48,882 bases of DNA, from assembly GCA_003526845.1 (NCBI GenBank), contig DPVM01000005.1, positions 304,657-353,538 of the forward strand, in the 5' to 3' direction. Below the pieces are notes generated by a model. The model was given only the letters and a program-made list of their open reading frames with translations, was not told where the DNA came from and made no database searches. Within the stretch, counting starts at the first letter, position 1. Every line of letters starts with the position of its first letter. The stretch is from Oscillospiraceae bacterium (GTDB lineage Bacteria; Bacillota; Clostridia; Oscillospirales; Acutalibacteraceae). Positions 40,262 to 47,640 of this stretch are shown here, one piece after another. Position numbers and translations under genes: made by a program.

Positions 40262-40821
40262 TGAAAAAAGCAATTATCAAAACCAATAAGGGCGATATGA
40301 AATTCGATTTATTCGAGGATGTTGCCCCCAAAGCAGTTGAAAACTTCACAACACACGCCAAAGAGGGCTACTACAATGGTCTTATTTTCCATCGCGTAAT
40401 TAAGGACTTTATGATTCAGGGCGGCGACCCGACAGGCACAGGCTGCGGCGGCGAATCAATCTGGGGCAAAAGTTTTGAGGACGAGTTCGATTTGAGCGCA
40501 AGAAACTATTACGGCGCGCTTTCAATGGCAAATTCGGGTCCGAATACAAACGGCTCACAGTTTTTCATCGTTCAGGCAAGCACCGTTCCCGAAAATTTGC
40601 TTTCGCAAATGGAACAGCTTAAGGACAACGGCTTCCCGCAGGAGGTTATTGATACCTATAAGGAAAAAGGGGGCACACCGTGGCTCGATTTTCACCACAC
40701 CGTTTTCGGTATGATTACCGATGGCACGGATGTACTCGAGGATATTGCCGCAACAAAAACAGGCATGAATGACAAGCCGGTTTACGATGTCGTTATTGAT
40801 ACAATAGAAATTGAAGAATAA
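40261..40821 (+). CDS. Cyclophilin-type peptidyl-prolyl cis-trans isomerase
   Basis: A 186-residue cytosolic isomerase: F-H-R-V-I-K-D-F-M-I-Q-G-G-D-P with the catalytic Arg, M-A-N-S-G-P-N-T-N-G-S-Q-F-F-I, and L-D-F-H-H-T-V-F-G. These are the cyclophilin core motifs that speed prolyl-bond rotation during protein folding. An insertion of about 25 residues (E-N-L-L-S-Q-M-E-Q-L-K-D) lies between the last two motifs, as in several clostridial members. The ATG overlaps the GH2 stop by one base (TAATG). It ends the operon ahead of a terminator hairpin. Confidence 0.94.
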   Translation: MKKAIIKTNKGDMKFDLFEDVAPKAVENFTTHAKEGYYNGLIFHRVIKDFMIQGGDPTGTGCGGESIWGKSFEDEFDLSARNYYGALSMANSGPNTNGSQFFIVQASTVPENLLSQMEQLKDNGFPQEVIDTYKEKGGTPWLDFHHTVFGMITDGTDVLEDIAATKTGMNDKPVYDVVIDTIEIEE

Positions 40822-40828
40822 TCTTTTG

Positions 40829-40836
40829 TTTGACAA
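40829..40836 (-). promoter_or_regulatory. Possible Spo0A box overlapping the spoIIG -35
   Basis: The minus strand reads TTGTCAAA, seven of eight bases of the Spo0A box TTGTCGAA, lying over the -35 element. In Bacillus subtilis Spo0A~P activates spoIIG from boxes near the -35. A weaker TTGAAGAA lies upstream at 40811. Confidence 0.45.
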
Positions 40837-40862
40837 AAAATACACCTTTTGCGATTTATAAT
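40830..40862 (+). promoter_or_regulatory. spoIIG promoter with an unusually long spacer
   Basis: TTGACA (40830-40835) and TATAAT (40857-40862), both perfect, are separated by 21 bases rather than 17. The Bacillus subtilis spoIIG promoter is known for a 22-base spacer and needs Spo0A~P. The predicted start is near 40869, right at the ribosome site. Confidence 0.65.
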
Positions 40863-40882
40863 GATTGCAAGAGGTGTTTTTT
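40842..40882 (+). terminator. Terminator hairpin that contains the spoIIGA ribosome site
   Basis: ACACCTTTTGC (40842-40852) pairs with GCAAGAGGTGT (40867-40877; one T-G wobble), followed by TTTTTT. The 14-base loop contains the spoIIG -10 box. The 3' arm contains GAGGTG, the ribosome site of spoIIGA, so reading through from upstream would hide it while transcripts from the inner promoter would not. Confidence 0.7.
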
Positions 40883-41686
40883 ATTGTTATTTATTTAGAT
40901 GTCTTGTTTATTATCAATTTTTTCATCACATTTTTATTGCTCGAAATAACGGCGCGCCTTTGCAAAAAAGAGCCGCGACTTTTTCGCCTTGTTTTGTCTG
41001 CGGCATTCGGCGGACTGTATTCAATGATAATTCTTGTTGACAATCTACCGTGGTACATATCACTGATTTCAAAAATTGCCGCGTGCGTTCTCATTATTTT
41101 GATTGCATTCAAATTCTACCGTGTCAAAAGTTTTGCTGTCGCGCTCGGTATTTTTCTTTTTTCAAACTTTCTTTTTCTCGGCATAATCGTCGGCATTTAT
41201 TTGTTGAGCGGAAATCAAATGATAGCCGTCAATAATTCGACCGTCTATCTTAATATCGGTGCAAAGGCTTTGCTGTTTTCAGCCGCCGCGGCGTATGTCA
41301 TTGCTTCGCTCGTCGTCAGGATTTACAACAAAAGCGTTTCAAAAGGCGATATTTATTCGCTTGTTATCGAAAACGGCGGACGGAGTGTTTCTCTTTTTGC
41401 ACTCGCCGATACGGGCAATAAACTCCGCGAGCCGTTTTCCGATTCTCCCGTAATCGTTGTCGAAAAAGAAAAAGCGTCTTGCCTTTTTGAAAACGAAAAA
41501 GCGCGAATCGTGCCGGTGACCTCGGTCAACAAAAACTCGTATCTTCAGGCATACAAGCCCGATAAAATAACGATAAAAACCGCAAAAGGGGAAGAGGTGA
41601 TCGAAAAAGCATACATAGCTTTGTCCGATAAAATGAAATCAAGCGGCTTTTCTGCCGTTATAAACCCCGAAATACTGTCATTATGA
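40883..41686 (+). CDS. spoIIGA: Pro-sigma-E processing peptidase SpoIIGA
   Basis: A 267-residue membrane-anchored aspartic protease that activates sigma-E at the sporulation septum. About five N-terminal helices (V-I-Y-L-D-V-L-F-I-I-N-F onward) are followed by a cytosolic domain with A-D-T-G-N-K-L (catalytic D176) and P-V-I-V-V. The frame extends upstream to TTG 40865, but this precedes the predicted transcript start and has no ribosome site. GAGGTG (40871-40876) lies six bases before an ATT at 40883, which aligns with the Bacillus start (M-K-I-Y-L-D-V against I-V-I-Y-L-D-V), so an AUU start is proposed. The stop overlaps sigE (ATGA). Confidence 0.9.
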   Translation: MVIYLDVLFIINFFITFLLLEITARLCKKEPRLFRLVLSAAFGGLYSMIILVDNLPWYISLISKIAACVLIILIAFKFYRVKSFAVALGIFLFSNFLFLGIIVGIYLLSGNQMIAVNNSTVYLNIGAKALLFSAAAAYVIASLVVRIYNKSVSKGDIYSLVIENGGRSVSLFALADTGNKLREPFSDSPVIVVEKEKASCLFENEKARIVPVTSVNKNSYLQAYKPDKITIKTAKGEEVIEKAYIALSDKMKSSGFSAVINPEILSL

Positions 41687-42405
41687 GGCGATTTATATTG
41701 TTTACCGAAATTATCAATGCAATTATCATCAAACTGTTTAATTCAAACTTTTGTCACTACATAAACGGACCCGAAACCCTGCCTCCTCCGCTCACAAAAG
41801 AGGAGGAACAGCGCGTTTTACAGGCAATTACCGACGGCGACGAATCGGCGCGCGACGAGCTGATTACCCACAATTTGCGACTTGTTGTATATATCGCAAA
41901 AAAATTCGACTCGCCTTCTGCGTCGACCGAAGACCTTGTTTCAATCGGAACAATCGGGCTGATGAAGGCTGTCAAAACCTTTGCGCCTGAAAAGAATATT
42001 AAGCTTGCCACCTATGCTTCGCGCTGTATAGAAAATGAAATTTTGATGTATCTGCGAAAAACCTCAAATTCAAAAACCGAAATGTCATTTGATGAGCCGC
42101 TTTCCGTCGATTGGGACGGTAACGAGCTTACCCTGCGTGATGTCCTCGGCTCCGAGCCTGACGAAATTTGCCAAAGCGTTGAATATGACGACGAAAAAAG
42201 GCTCCTTCGCAGTGTGGTTTCACGCCTCACCCCGAAGGAGCGCAATATAATGGAGCTTCGCTTTGGACTGAATAATAATCCCATTTATACTCAAAAGCAA
42301 CTTGCCGACAAAATGGGAATTTCTCAATCCTACATTTCGCGCCTTGAAAAACGGATTTTGAAAAAAATCCGCGACGAAATGCAACGCCAGGTTGCCTGTT
42401 TGTGA
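41683..42405 (+). CDS. sigE: RNA polymerase sporulation sigma factor sigma-E
   Basis: A 240-residue sigma-70-family factor made as an inactive precursor. The first 27 or so residues (F-T-E-I-I-N-A-I-I-I-K-L-F) form the membrane-binding pro-sequence, followed by Y-I-N-G-P-E-T-L-P-P-P-L at the expected SpoIIGA cleavage region. Region 2 has L-R-L-V-V-Y-I-A-K-K-F and D-L-V-S-I-G-T-I-G-L-M-K-A-V; region 4 ends in the helix-turn-helix T-Q-K-Q-L-A-D-K-M-G-I-S-Q-S-Y. It directs early mother-cell transcription, including spoVF in related species indirectly. It is not followed by sigG, its usual neighbour. Confidence 0.95.
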   Translation: MRRFILFTEIINAIIIKLFNSNFCHYINGPETLPPPLTKEEEQRVLQAITDGDESARDELITHNLRLVVYIAKKFDSPSASTEDLVSIGTIGLMKAVKTFAPEKNIKLATYASRCIENEILMYLRKTSNSKTEMSFDEPLSVDWDGNELTLRDVLGSEPDEICQSVEYDDEKRLLRSVVSRLTPKERNIMELRFGLNNNPIYTQKQLADKMGISQSYISRLEKRILKKIRDEMQRQVACL

Positions 42406-42609
42406 TTATTCGACAGCCGTGTTTCTGAACAAAAGGCTGATGCACCAAATTGCACTTATGCAAACGAGAGTATAAACTATTCTTGCAAATACAGCGTCCT
42501 GACCGCCGAAAATCCATGCAACTATGTCAAATTTAAAAATTCCGATTGCGCCCCAGTTAATACCGCCTATGATTGTTAAAATAAGCGCAATTCTGTCCAT
42601 AATATTCAA
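42406..42609 (-). CDS. DUF378 small membrane protein
   Basis: A 67-residue protein with two hydrophobic helices: I-A-L-I-L-T-I-I-G-G-I-N-W-G-A-I-G (the DUF378 signature) and V-Y-T-L-V-C-I-S-A-I-W. TTG 42609 is chosen because AAAGGAGTGA ends about eight bases from it; the internal ATG at 42600 (M-D-R-I-A-L) is 17 bases away. It lies right after sigE, convergent, with its stop directly abutting the sigE stop at 42405/42406. Its ribosome site is inside the terminator hairpin of manA. Function unknown. Confidence 0.85.
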   Translation of the reverse strand: MNIMDRIALILTIIGGINWGAIGIFKFDIVAWIFGGQDAVFARIVYTLVCISAIWCISLLFRNTAVE

Positions 42610-42655
42610 AAAAATCACTCCTTTTAGCATATTGTGTGCCAAACGGAGTGATTTT
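42605..42655 (-). terminator. manA terminator that overlaps the DUF378 ribosome site
   Basis: On the minus strand AAAATCACTCC pairs with GGAGTGATTTT (11 bases), with a 23-base loop, followed by a run of T. The 3' arm is also the GGAGTGA ribosome site of the DUF378 gene and the T run ends at its TTG start codon. Confidence 0.75.
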
Positions 42656-42698
42656 ATTCATTTTATGCATTCGCTTAAAATTTGATTGTTAAATTTTT

Positions 42699-43652
42699 TT
42701 AAACTCTCGTAACGATAATTTCAATGTCACCTTTGACTGTGTAATCGCCGTATCCTGCCGGCACAAAATACGAGTCGCCCTTTTTAGCGGGCTTGCCGTC
42801 AATTTCGCCGTTGCCGTCCGTTACGAGAATATGGTTAAAGCTGTCCTCATCGGCGGCAAGAGTGATGCCGCTTGTGATTTGGTATCTGTCAACGGTGAAT
42901 AAATCGCATTTTGTGAGCAATTGCGAAATATTGCCGTTGCTTTCAATTTCGTCGCCCATCGGCTTAATATCGTATTTCGGCGGAATTGTGTTAGACACAT
43001 CAACTGCTTTGTCTATGTGAAGTTCTCTCGGCTTGCCGTCTTTGCCGACTCTGCCGTAGTCATATACTCTGTATGTGCAGTTTGAGTTTTGCTGAATTTC
43101 TGCAATCAAAGCACCCTTGCCGATTGCATGAACGGTACCTGCCTCGATAAAGAACAAATCGCCCTTTTTAACATTCACAACATTCAGCTTGTCAAGCAAT
43201 GTGTTGTCCTCAATTGATTTTCTGAATTCGTCTTTTGTGATTTCGTTTTTAAATCCGTAAATAAGTTTTGCGTCATCGGTTGCGTCAAGAACATACCAAA
43301 TCTCCGTCTTGCCGAATTCGTTTTCGACACGCCTTGCGTATTCATCGTCGGGGTGTACCTGAATTGAAAGGTTGTCGTAAGCGTCGATAATTTTAATCAA
43401 AACAGGGAAGTATGGGAACTTAAGGCAGTTCTTGCCGCCGATTTTTTCAAGTCCCTCTTTGTCAATTACATCCTGCAAGGTCATCTTGTCAAACACGCCG
43501 CCGTCAATTGTGTTCATGCCGTCTTTGTGGCACGCAAGCATCCATCCCTCGGCTGTTTTGTCAAATCCCGTTTCAAAGCCGTAATCAGTGTGCAGTCTTG
43601 TGCCGCCCCAAATATAATCCTTAAATACGGGTTTAAGTTTTAATATTTCCAT
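42699..43652 (-). CDS. manA: Mannose-6-phosphate isomerase, class I
   Basis: A 317-residue cupin-fold enzyme that interconverts mannose-6-phosphate and fructose-6-phosphate, feeding GDP-mannose or glycolysis. Y-I-W-G-G-T-R-L is the N-terminal signature, I-Q-V-H-P-D-D carries zinc-binding residues, and I-E-A-G-T-V-H-A-I-G is the second metal site. It is of the short Firmicute type. ATG 43652 (M-E-I-L-K-L) is chosen, with GGTGG upstream; an in-frame ATG at 43667 has no ribosome site. It may supply mannose for the glycan genes, though they are far away. Confidence 0.93.
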   Translation of the reverse strand: MEILKLKPVFKDYIWGGTRLHTDYGFETGFDKTAEGWMLACHKDGMNTIDGGVFDKMTLQDVIDKEGLEKIGGKNCLKFPYFPVLIKIIDAYDNLSIQVHPDDEYARRVENEFGKTEIWYVLDATDDAKLIYGFKNEITKDEFRKSIEDNTLLDKLNVVNVKKGDLFFIEAGTVHAIGKGALIAEIQQNSNCTYRVYDYGRVGKDGKPRELHIDKAVDVSNTIPPKYDIKPMGDEIESNGNISQLLTKCDLFTVDRYQITSGITLAADEDSFNHILVTDGNGEIDGKPAKKGDSYFVPAGYGDYTVKGDIEIIVTRV

Positions 43653-43683
43653 AGTTATGTCCACCATTCATACTTTTTTATAT

Positions 43684-43712
43684 ATATTATCAAATTTATT
43701 CTTCACATTCAA
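43684..43712 (-). promoter_or_regulatory. Sigma-A-type promoter of manA
   Basis: On the minus strand TTGAAT (43707-43712), a 17-base spacer, and TAATAT (43684-43689), about 30 bases before the manA start. Confidence 0.6.
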
Positions 43713-43769
43713 GTTGATTTGTTGTAAAATAGGGAATATTGTTAATAATTTATATTTTACGGAGTAATT

Positions 43770-45680
43770 ATGGCTGTTCTTGATGTTCAAAATTTAACAT
43801 TATCCTTTGGAGCGGATATGCTGTTTAAAGATGTTTCGTTCAGCATTAAGGATAAGGAAAAGGTCGGTCTCATAGGCTGTAACGGCGCAGGCAAAACCTC
43901 GCTTTTCAAATTGATAACAGGTGAATATACCGCCGATTCCGGTAATTGTTTTGTCGGCAAAAATGTCAAACTCGGCTATATGCAACAGCATACCTGTTCC
44001 GAAAACAATACCGTTTATAACGAACTTGTTTCCGTGTTTTCTGATTTGATTGATGTTGAAAAACAGCTTGACGATGTAAATAAAAGGCTCACCGATAATG
44101 TCGGCAGTCTTGACGAAAATATCGCCCTTCAGGACAGGCTCAACGATTATTACACAAACAACGGCGGCTTGACATACAAAAGCCTCACACGCTCCGCGCT
44201 TATCGGACTCGGCTTTACCGAAAACGATTTTGATATGCCGACCTCAAAACTTTCGGGCGGTCAGCGTTCAAAACTTATTCTCGCAAAACTTCTTTTGTCA
44301 AAGGCAGATTTTCTTTTGCTCGACGAGCCTACAAATCACCTCGATATTAACGCCGTCGAATGGCTTGAGGGATTTTTAAAGGACTTTTCGGGCGCATGCC
44401 TCATCATCAGCCACGACAGATATTTTCTTGATAAAATCACAACAAAAACTATAGAGATTGAAAATAAAAAATCGCGTTGCTACGAGGGCAACTATTCCGC
44501 ATTTCTTGTTAAAAAAGAGGCGGAACAAAAAGCTGTTGAGGAAAAGTATGAAAACGATATGAAAGAAATCGCCCGACTTGAGGGTATTATCGAGCAACAG
44601 CGCCAATGGAACAGAGAAAAGAATATCAAAACCGCCGAAAGCAAGGAAAAGGTGATTGAACGCATAAAGGCGCAACTTGTCATTCCCGACAGCAGGGTTG
44701 CAAAAATTCGCTTTGACTTTTCGCCCAATTGCGTCAGCGGCGAGGAAGTTTTGAATGTCGAAAATCTCTCAAAATCATTCGGTGACAAGGTGATTTTTTC
44801 AAACGCGTCATTTGATGTCCGCAGAAAAGAAAAAGTTTTTCTCCTCGGCGATAACGGATGCGGCAAAACAACTCTTCTTAAAATTTTGATGAAAGATTAT
44901 ATGCCCGATTCCGGCAGATTTAAATTCGGCTCAATGGTGCAAACAGGTTATTTTGACCAGGTGCAGGAAAAGCTCGACCTTAATAAAACCGCACTTGATG
45001 AAGTTTGGTCGCACTTTCCGGCAATGACCGAAACTGCAGTAAGAAACGCACTTGCCGCATTTTTGTTCAAGGGCGACGATGTGTATAAGGTGCTCAAAGA
45101 CTGCTCAGGCGGCGAAAGAGCAAGGGTCGCTTTGCTTAAACTTATGCTCGGCAAATTCAACTTTCTTTTGCTTGACGAGCCGACAAACCATCTCGACGCT
45201 TTTTCGCGCGAGGAGCTTGAAAATACACTCCTTGATTATGACGGAACGCTTTTGATTGTTTCGCACGACAGATATTTTATAAATAAAATCGCCACCCGTA
45301 TTTTTGAACTTAAAAAGGACGGCGTTGACGAATATATCGGCAATTATGATGAATATATCGAGCGTAAAGCGGCAATCGCTAAGGAACAGCCGGTTGAAAA
45401 AACAGCCGCAAAGCCTAAAAAACAAAACGATTATAAGCTGAAAAAGGAAAGACAGTCACAGTTGCGCAAGGCAAAAACGCGTCTTACCAAATGTGAGGCA
45501 GAAATCGAGGACGCCGAAAACGAGATTGAAGAAATCAATGAAAAAATGACTTCCTCCGATTATGAGGAACTTATGAAACTCACCGACAGGCTCCATACAG
45601 TCACAAATCTTCGCGATGGTTTGTATGACGAGTGGGAAAAACTCTCGGAGCTTTTGCAGGAATTGACAGACGAAGAATAA
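43770..45680 (+). CDS. ABC-F family ATPase
   Basis: A 636-residue cytosolic protein with two ATPase domains and no membrane part. Domain 1: G-C-N-G-A-G-K-T-S, L-S-G-G-Q-R-S, L-L-L-D-E-P-T-N-H-L-D. A charged linker of about 80 residues (the P-site tRNA interaction region of ABC-F proteins) follows, then domain 2: G-D-N-G-C-G-K-T-T, C-S-G-G-E-R-A with Cys in place of Leu, L-L-L-D-E-P-T-N-H-L-D. The last 90 residues form a coiled coil (R-K-A-K-T-R-L-T-K-C-E). It is like YdiF/Uup and acts on ribosomes. GGAG precedes the ATG. It carries the promoter for the next gene in its last codons. Confidence 0.93.
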   Translation: MAVLDVQNLTLSFGADMLFKDVSFSIKDKEKVGLIGCNGAGKTSLFKLITGEYTADSGNCFVGKNVKLGYMQQHTCSENNTVYNELVSVFSDLIDVEKQLDDVNKRLTDNVGSLDENIALQDRLNDYYTNNGGLTYKSLTRSALIGLGFTENDFDMPTSKLSGGQRSKLILAKLLLSKADFLLLDEPTNHLDINAVEWLEGFLKDFSGACLIISHDRYFLDKITTKTIEIENKKSRCYEGNYSAFLVKKEAEQKAVEEKYENDMKEIARLEGIIEQQRQWNREKNIKTAESKEKVIERIKAQLVIPDSRVAKIRFDFSPNCVSGEEVLNVENLSKSFGDKVIFSNASFDVRRKEKVFLLGDNGCGKTTLLKILMKDYMPDSGRFKFGSMVQTGYFDQVQEKLDLNKTALDEVWSHFPAMTETAVRNALAAFLFKGDDVYKVLKDCSGGERARVALLKLMLGKFNFLLLDEPTNHLDAFSREELENTLLDYDGTLLIVSHDRYFINKIATRIFELKKDGVDEYIGNYDEYIERKAAIAKEQPVEKTAAKPKKQNDYKLKKERQSQLRKAKTRLTKCEAEIEDAENEIEEINEKMTSSDYEELMKLTDRLHTVTNLRDGLYDEWEKLSELLQELTDEE

Positions 45681-45691
45681 TAAATTATAAT
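45663..45691 (+). promoter_or_regulatory. Perfect consensus promoter inside the ABC-F 3' end, for a leaderless transcript
   Basis: TTGACA (45663-45668), exactly 17 bases, TATAAT (45686-45691). Transcription should begin six to eight bases on, at 45697-45699, which is the ATG of the next gene. There is no G between 45676 and the ATG, so no ribosome site exists. Confidence 0.8.
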
Positions 45692-45698
45692 ACTCTTT

Positions 45699-46934
45699 AT
45701 GAATAATACTATAAGACAAACGGTTATTATCGGCGGCGGTGCGGCAGGGCTTATTGCGGCGGCTGAAAGTGCAAAACGAGGTAACCGTGCAATAATAATT
45801 GAAAAAATGGCGCGTCCCGCCCGAAAGGTTATGATTACGGGCAAGGGCAGATGCAATGTCACAAATGCGTGCTTTGATATTGACGACCTTATTTCAAATG
45901 TGCCGACGAATCCGCGTTTTTTGTATTCAGCATTTTCCGCTTTTATGCCGTATGATACAATTGCACTTTTGGAGGAACTCGGCGTTCCCACAAAAATCGA
46001 ACGCGGAAACAGAGTTTTTCCCGTTTCGGATAAAGCGGTCGATGTTGTCGATGCGCTCGTAAAAAATGCCGTAGATAACGGCGTTCAAATAATTCACGGC
46101 AGAGCACTCGGCTTTGAAACCGAGAATAATACAATCACCGCCGTTGTGCTTGAAAACGGCGAAAAAATAGAATGCGATTCTGTTGCGATTTGCACAGGCG
46201 GCAAAAGTTATCATCTCACCGGCTCCGACGGCGACGGTTATGCTCTCGCAAAAAGCCTCGGTCATACGGTTACAGAGCTTAAGCCCTCGCTTGTTCCGCT
46301 TGTTTGCAACAATAATTTTGTGCCGCAGCTTCAGGGATTGTCGCTCAAAAATGTTGCAATCACCGTTTTCGATAACGATAAAAAGGTTTATGACGATTTC
46401 GGCGAAATGCTTTTTACACACTACGGCATCAGCGGACCGATTATTCTTTCCGCTTCGTCAAGAATGGATTATCCCGAAAGGCATAATTATCGCCTTGTTA
46501 TAGACTTAAAACCTGCTCTCGACGAAAAAACACTTGATAAAAGAATACTTCGCGATTTTGATGAAAACAATAATAAAGATTTCATTAATTCTCTCTCAAA
46601 ACTTTTGCCAAACAAGATAATACCTGTTATAGTAAAGCTGTCGGGCATTGAGCCATCGCTCAAATGCAATCAGATTACAAAAGAACAGCGCAGACAGCTC
46701 GTCACACTGCTTAAAAACTTTACTCTGAATGTCAGCGGTTTCAGACCGCTTGATGAGGCAATAGTTACCTCGGGCGGAGTTTCGGTTCGTGAAATCGAGC
46801 CGAAAACCATGCGCTCAAAACTTATTGACAATCTTTTCTTCGCAGGCGAGGTGATTGATGTCGACGCATACACGGGCGGCTTCAATCTTCAAATTGCGTT
46901 CTCGACAGGATATGTCTGCGGTCAAAATATGTAA
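45699..46934 (+). CDS. BaiN/HI0933-type FAD-dependent oxidoreductase
   Basis: A 411-residue flavoprotein. The FAD-binding fold opens with V-I-I-G-G-G-A-A-G-L-I-A-A, then K-V-M-I-T-G-K-G-R-C-N-V-T-N, the family signature. A-I-C-T-G-G-K-S-Y and the C-terminal F-F-A-G-E-V-I-D-V-D-A-Y-T-G-G-F-N-L-Q-I-A are also conserved. It is a cytosolic NAD(P)H-linked reductase; BaiN is one member with bile-acid relevance, but most have no known substrate. The ATG has no ribosome site and coincides with the predicted transcript start. It stands ahead of cmk-plsC-ispH. Confidence 0.92.
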   Translation: MNNTIRQTVIIGGGAAGLIAAAESAKRGNRAIIIEKMARPARKVMITGKGRCNVTNACFDIDDLISNVPTNPRFLYSAFSAFMPYDTIALLEELGVPTKIERGNRVFPVSDKAVDVVDALVKNAVDNGVQIIHGRALGFETENNTITAVVLENGEKIECDSVAICTGGKSYHLTGSDGDGYALAKSLGHTVTELKPSLVPLVCNNNFVPQLQGLSLKNVAITVFDNDKKVYDDFGEMLFTHYGISGPIILSASSRMDYPERHNYRLVIDLKPALDEKTLDKRILRDFDENNNKDFINSLSKLLPNKIIPVIVKLSGIEPSLKCNQITKEQRRQLVTLLKNFTLNVSGFRPLDEAIVTSGGVSVREIEPKTMRSKLIDNLFFAGEVIDVDAYTGGFNLQIAFSTGYVCGQNM

Positions 46935-46977
46935 ATTATCATTGTACTATATAATACAGAAAGGCTATGGATTTTTT

Positions 46978-47640
46978 ATGATTAATGTTGCAATTGACGG
47001 ACCTGCCGGCGCAGGAAAAAGCACAGTCGCAAAGGCAGCCGCTAAAGAACTTGGCTATATTTATGTTGACACCGGCGCTCTTTACAGAACTGTTGCTTTA
47101 AACGCTGTCAGAAACTCAATTATTGACGATAGTGAAAAAATTGTTGATATGCTTTCATCAACACAAGTTGAGCTTAAATATGTTGACGGCGTTCAGGCTG
47201 TTTATCTCAACGGCGAGGATGTTTCTTCGCTCATTCGCACACCCGAAATTTCGATGGGCGCAAGCAAGGTGTCTGCAATTCCCGAGGTGCGCGCGTTCTT
47301 GCTTGATTTACAGCGTGATATCGCCAAAAACAACAATGTTATTATGGACGGCAGAGATATTGCAACTGTTGTTTTGCCCGATGCTCAGGTCAAAATCTTT
47401 TTGTTTGCATCTCCCGAGTGCCGCGCAATGCGCAGATATAAGGAACTTATTGAAAAGGGTCAAAATGTAAAATACGAGGATGTCCTTGCCGATGTCAATC
47501 AGCGCGACTATCAGGACTCTCACAGAGAAATTGCTCCGCTTAAGCCGAGTGAGCAGTCTGTTTTGGCAGACACATCGGATTGCACTCTTGACGAGTCAAT
47601 CGCACTTATTGTTAAAATTATCAAGGAGAATATAGCTTAA
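46978..47640 (+). CDS. cmk: Cytidylate kinase
   Basis: A 220-residue P-loop kinase that phosphorylates CMP and dCMP. I-D-G-P-A-G-A-G-K-S-T is the ATP loop, V-D-T-G-A-L-Y-R-T the nucleotide base-binding region, M-D-G-R-D-I-A-T-V-V the CMP site, and R-D-Y-Q-D-S-H-R-E the lid. ATG 46978 is chosen over an upstream extension that would put residues before the P-loop. GAAAGG (46959-46964) is rather far, 13 bases. A TATAAT lies at 46950-46955 without a clear -35. The stop overlaps plsC (TAATG). The cmk-plsC-ispH order is common in Clostridia. Confidence 0.95.
   Translation: MINVAIDGPAGAGKSTVAKAAAKELGYIYVDTGALYRTVALNAVRNSIIDDSEKIVDMLSSTQVELKYVDGVQAVYLNGEDVSSLIRTPEISMGASKVSAIPEVRAFLLDLQRDIAKNNNVIMDGRDIATVVLPDAQVKIFLFASPECRAMRRYKELIEKGQNVKYEDVLADVNQRDYQDSHREIAPLKPSEQSVLADTSDCTLDESIALIVKIIKENIA

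Noticed and set aside
40865..40882. TTG at 40865 as the start of spoIIGA
   Set aside because: It lies upstream of the predicted transcript start, has no ribosome site, and adds residues absent from the family.
42626..42641. Sigma-54-like TGGCAC and TGCT with GG-N10-GC spacing on the minus strand, in the loop of the manA terminator
   Set aside because: The start would fall just after the GGAGTG ribosome site of the DUF378 gene and remove it. No activator gene is seen, so it is kept as a coincidence.
46967..46981. Four-codon ORF ATG-GAT-TTT-TTA-TGA overlapping the cmk start
   Set aside because: The purine run is only two bases from its ATG, too close for initiation, and such a short frame is expected by chance.
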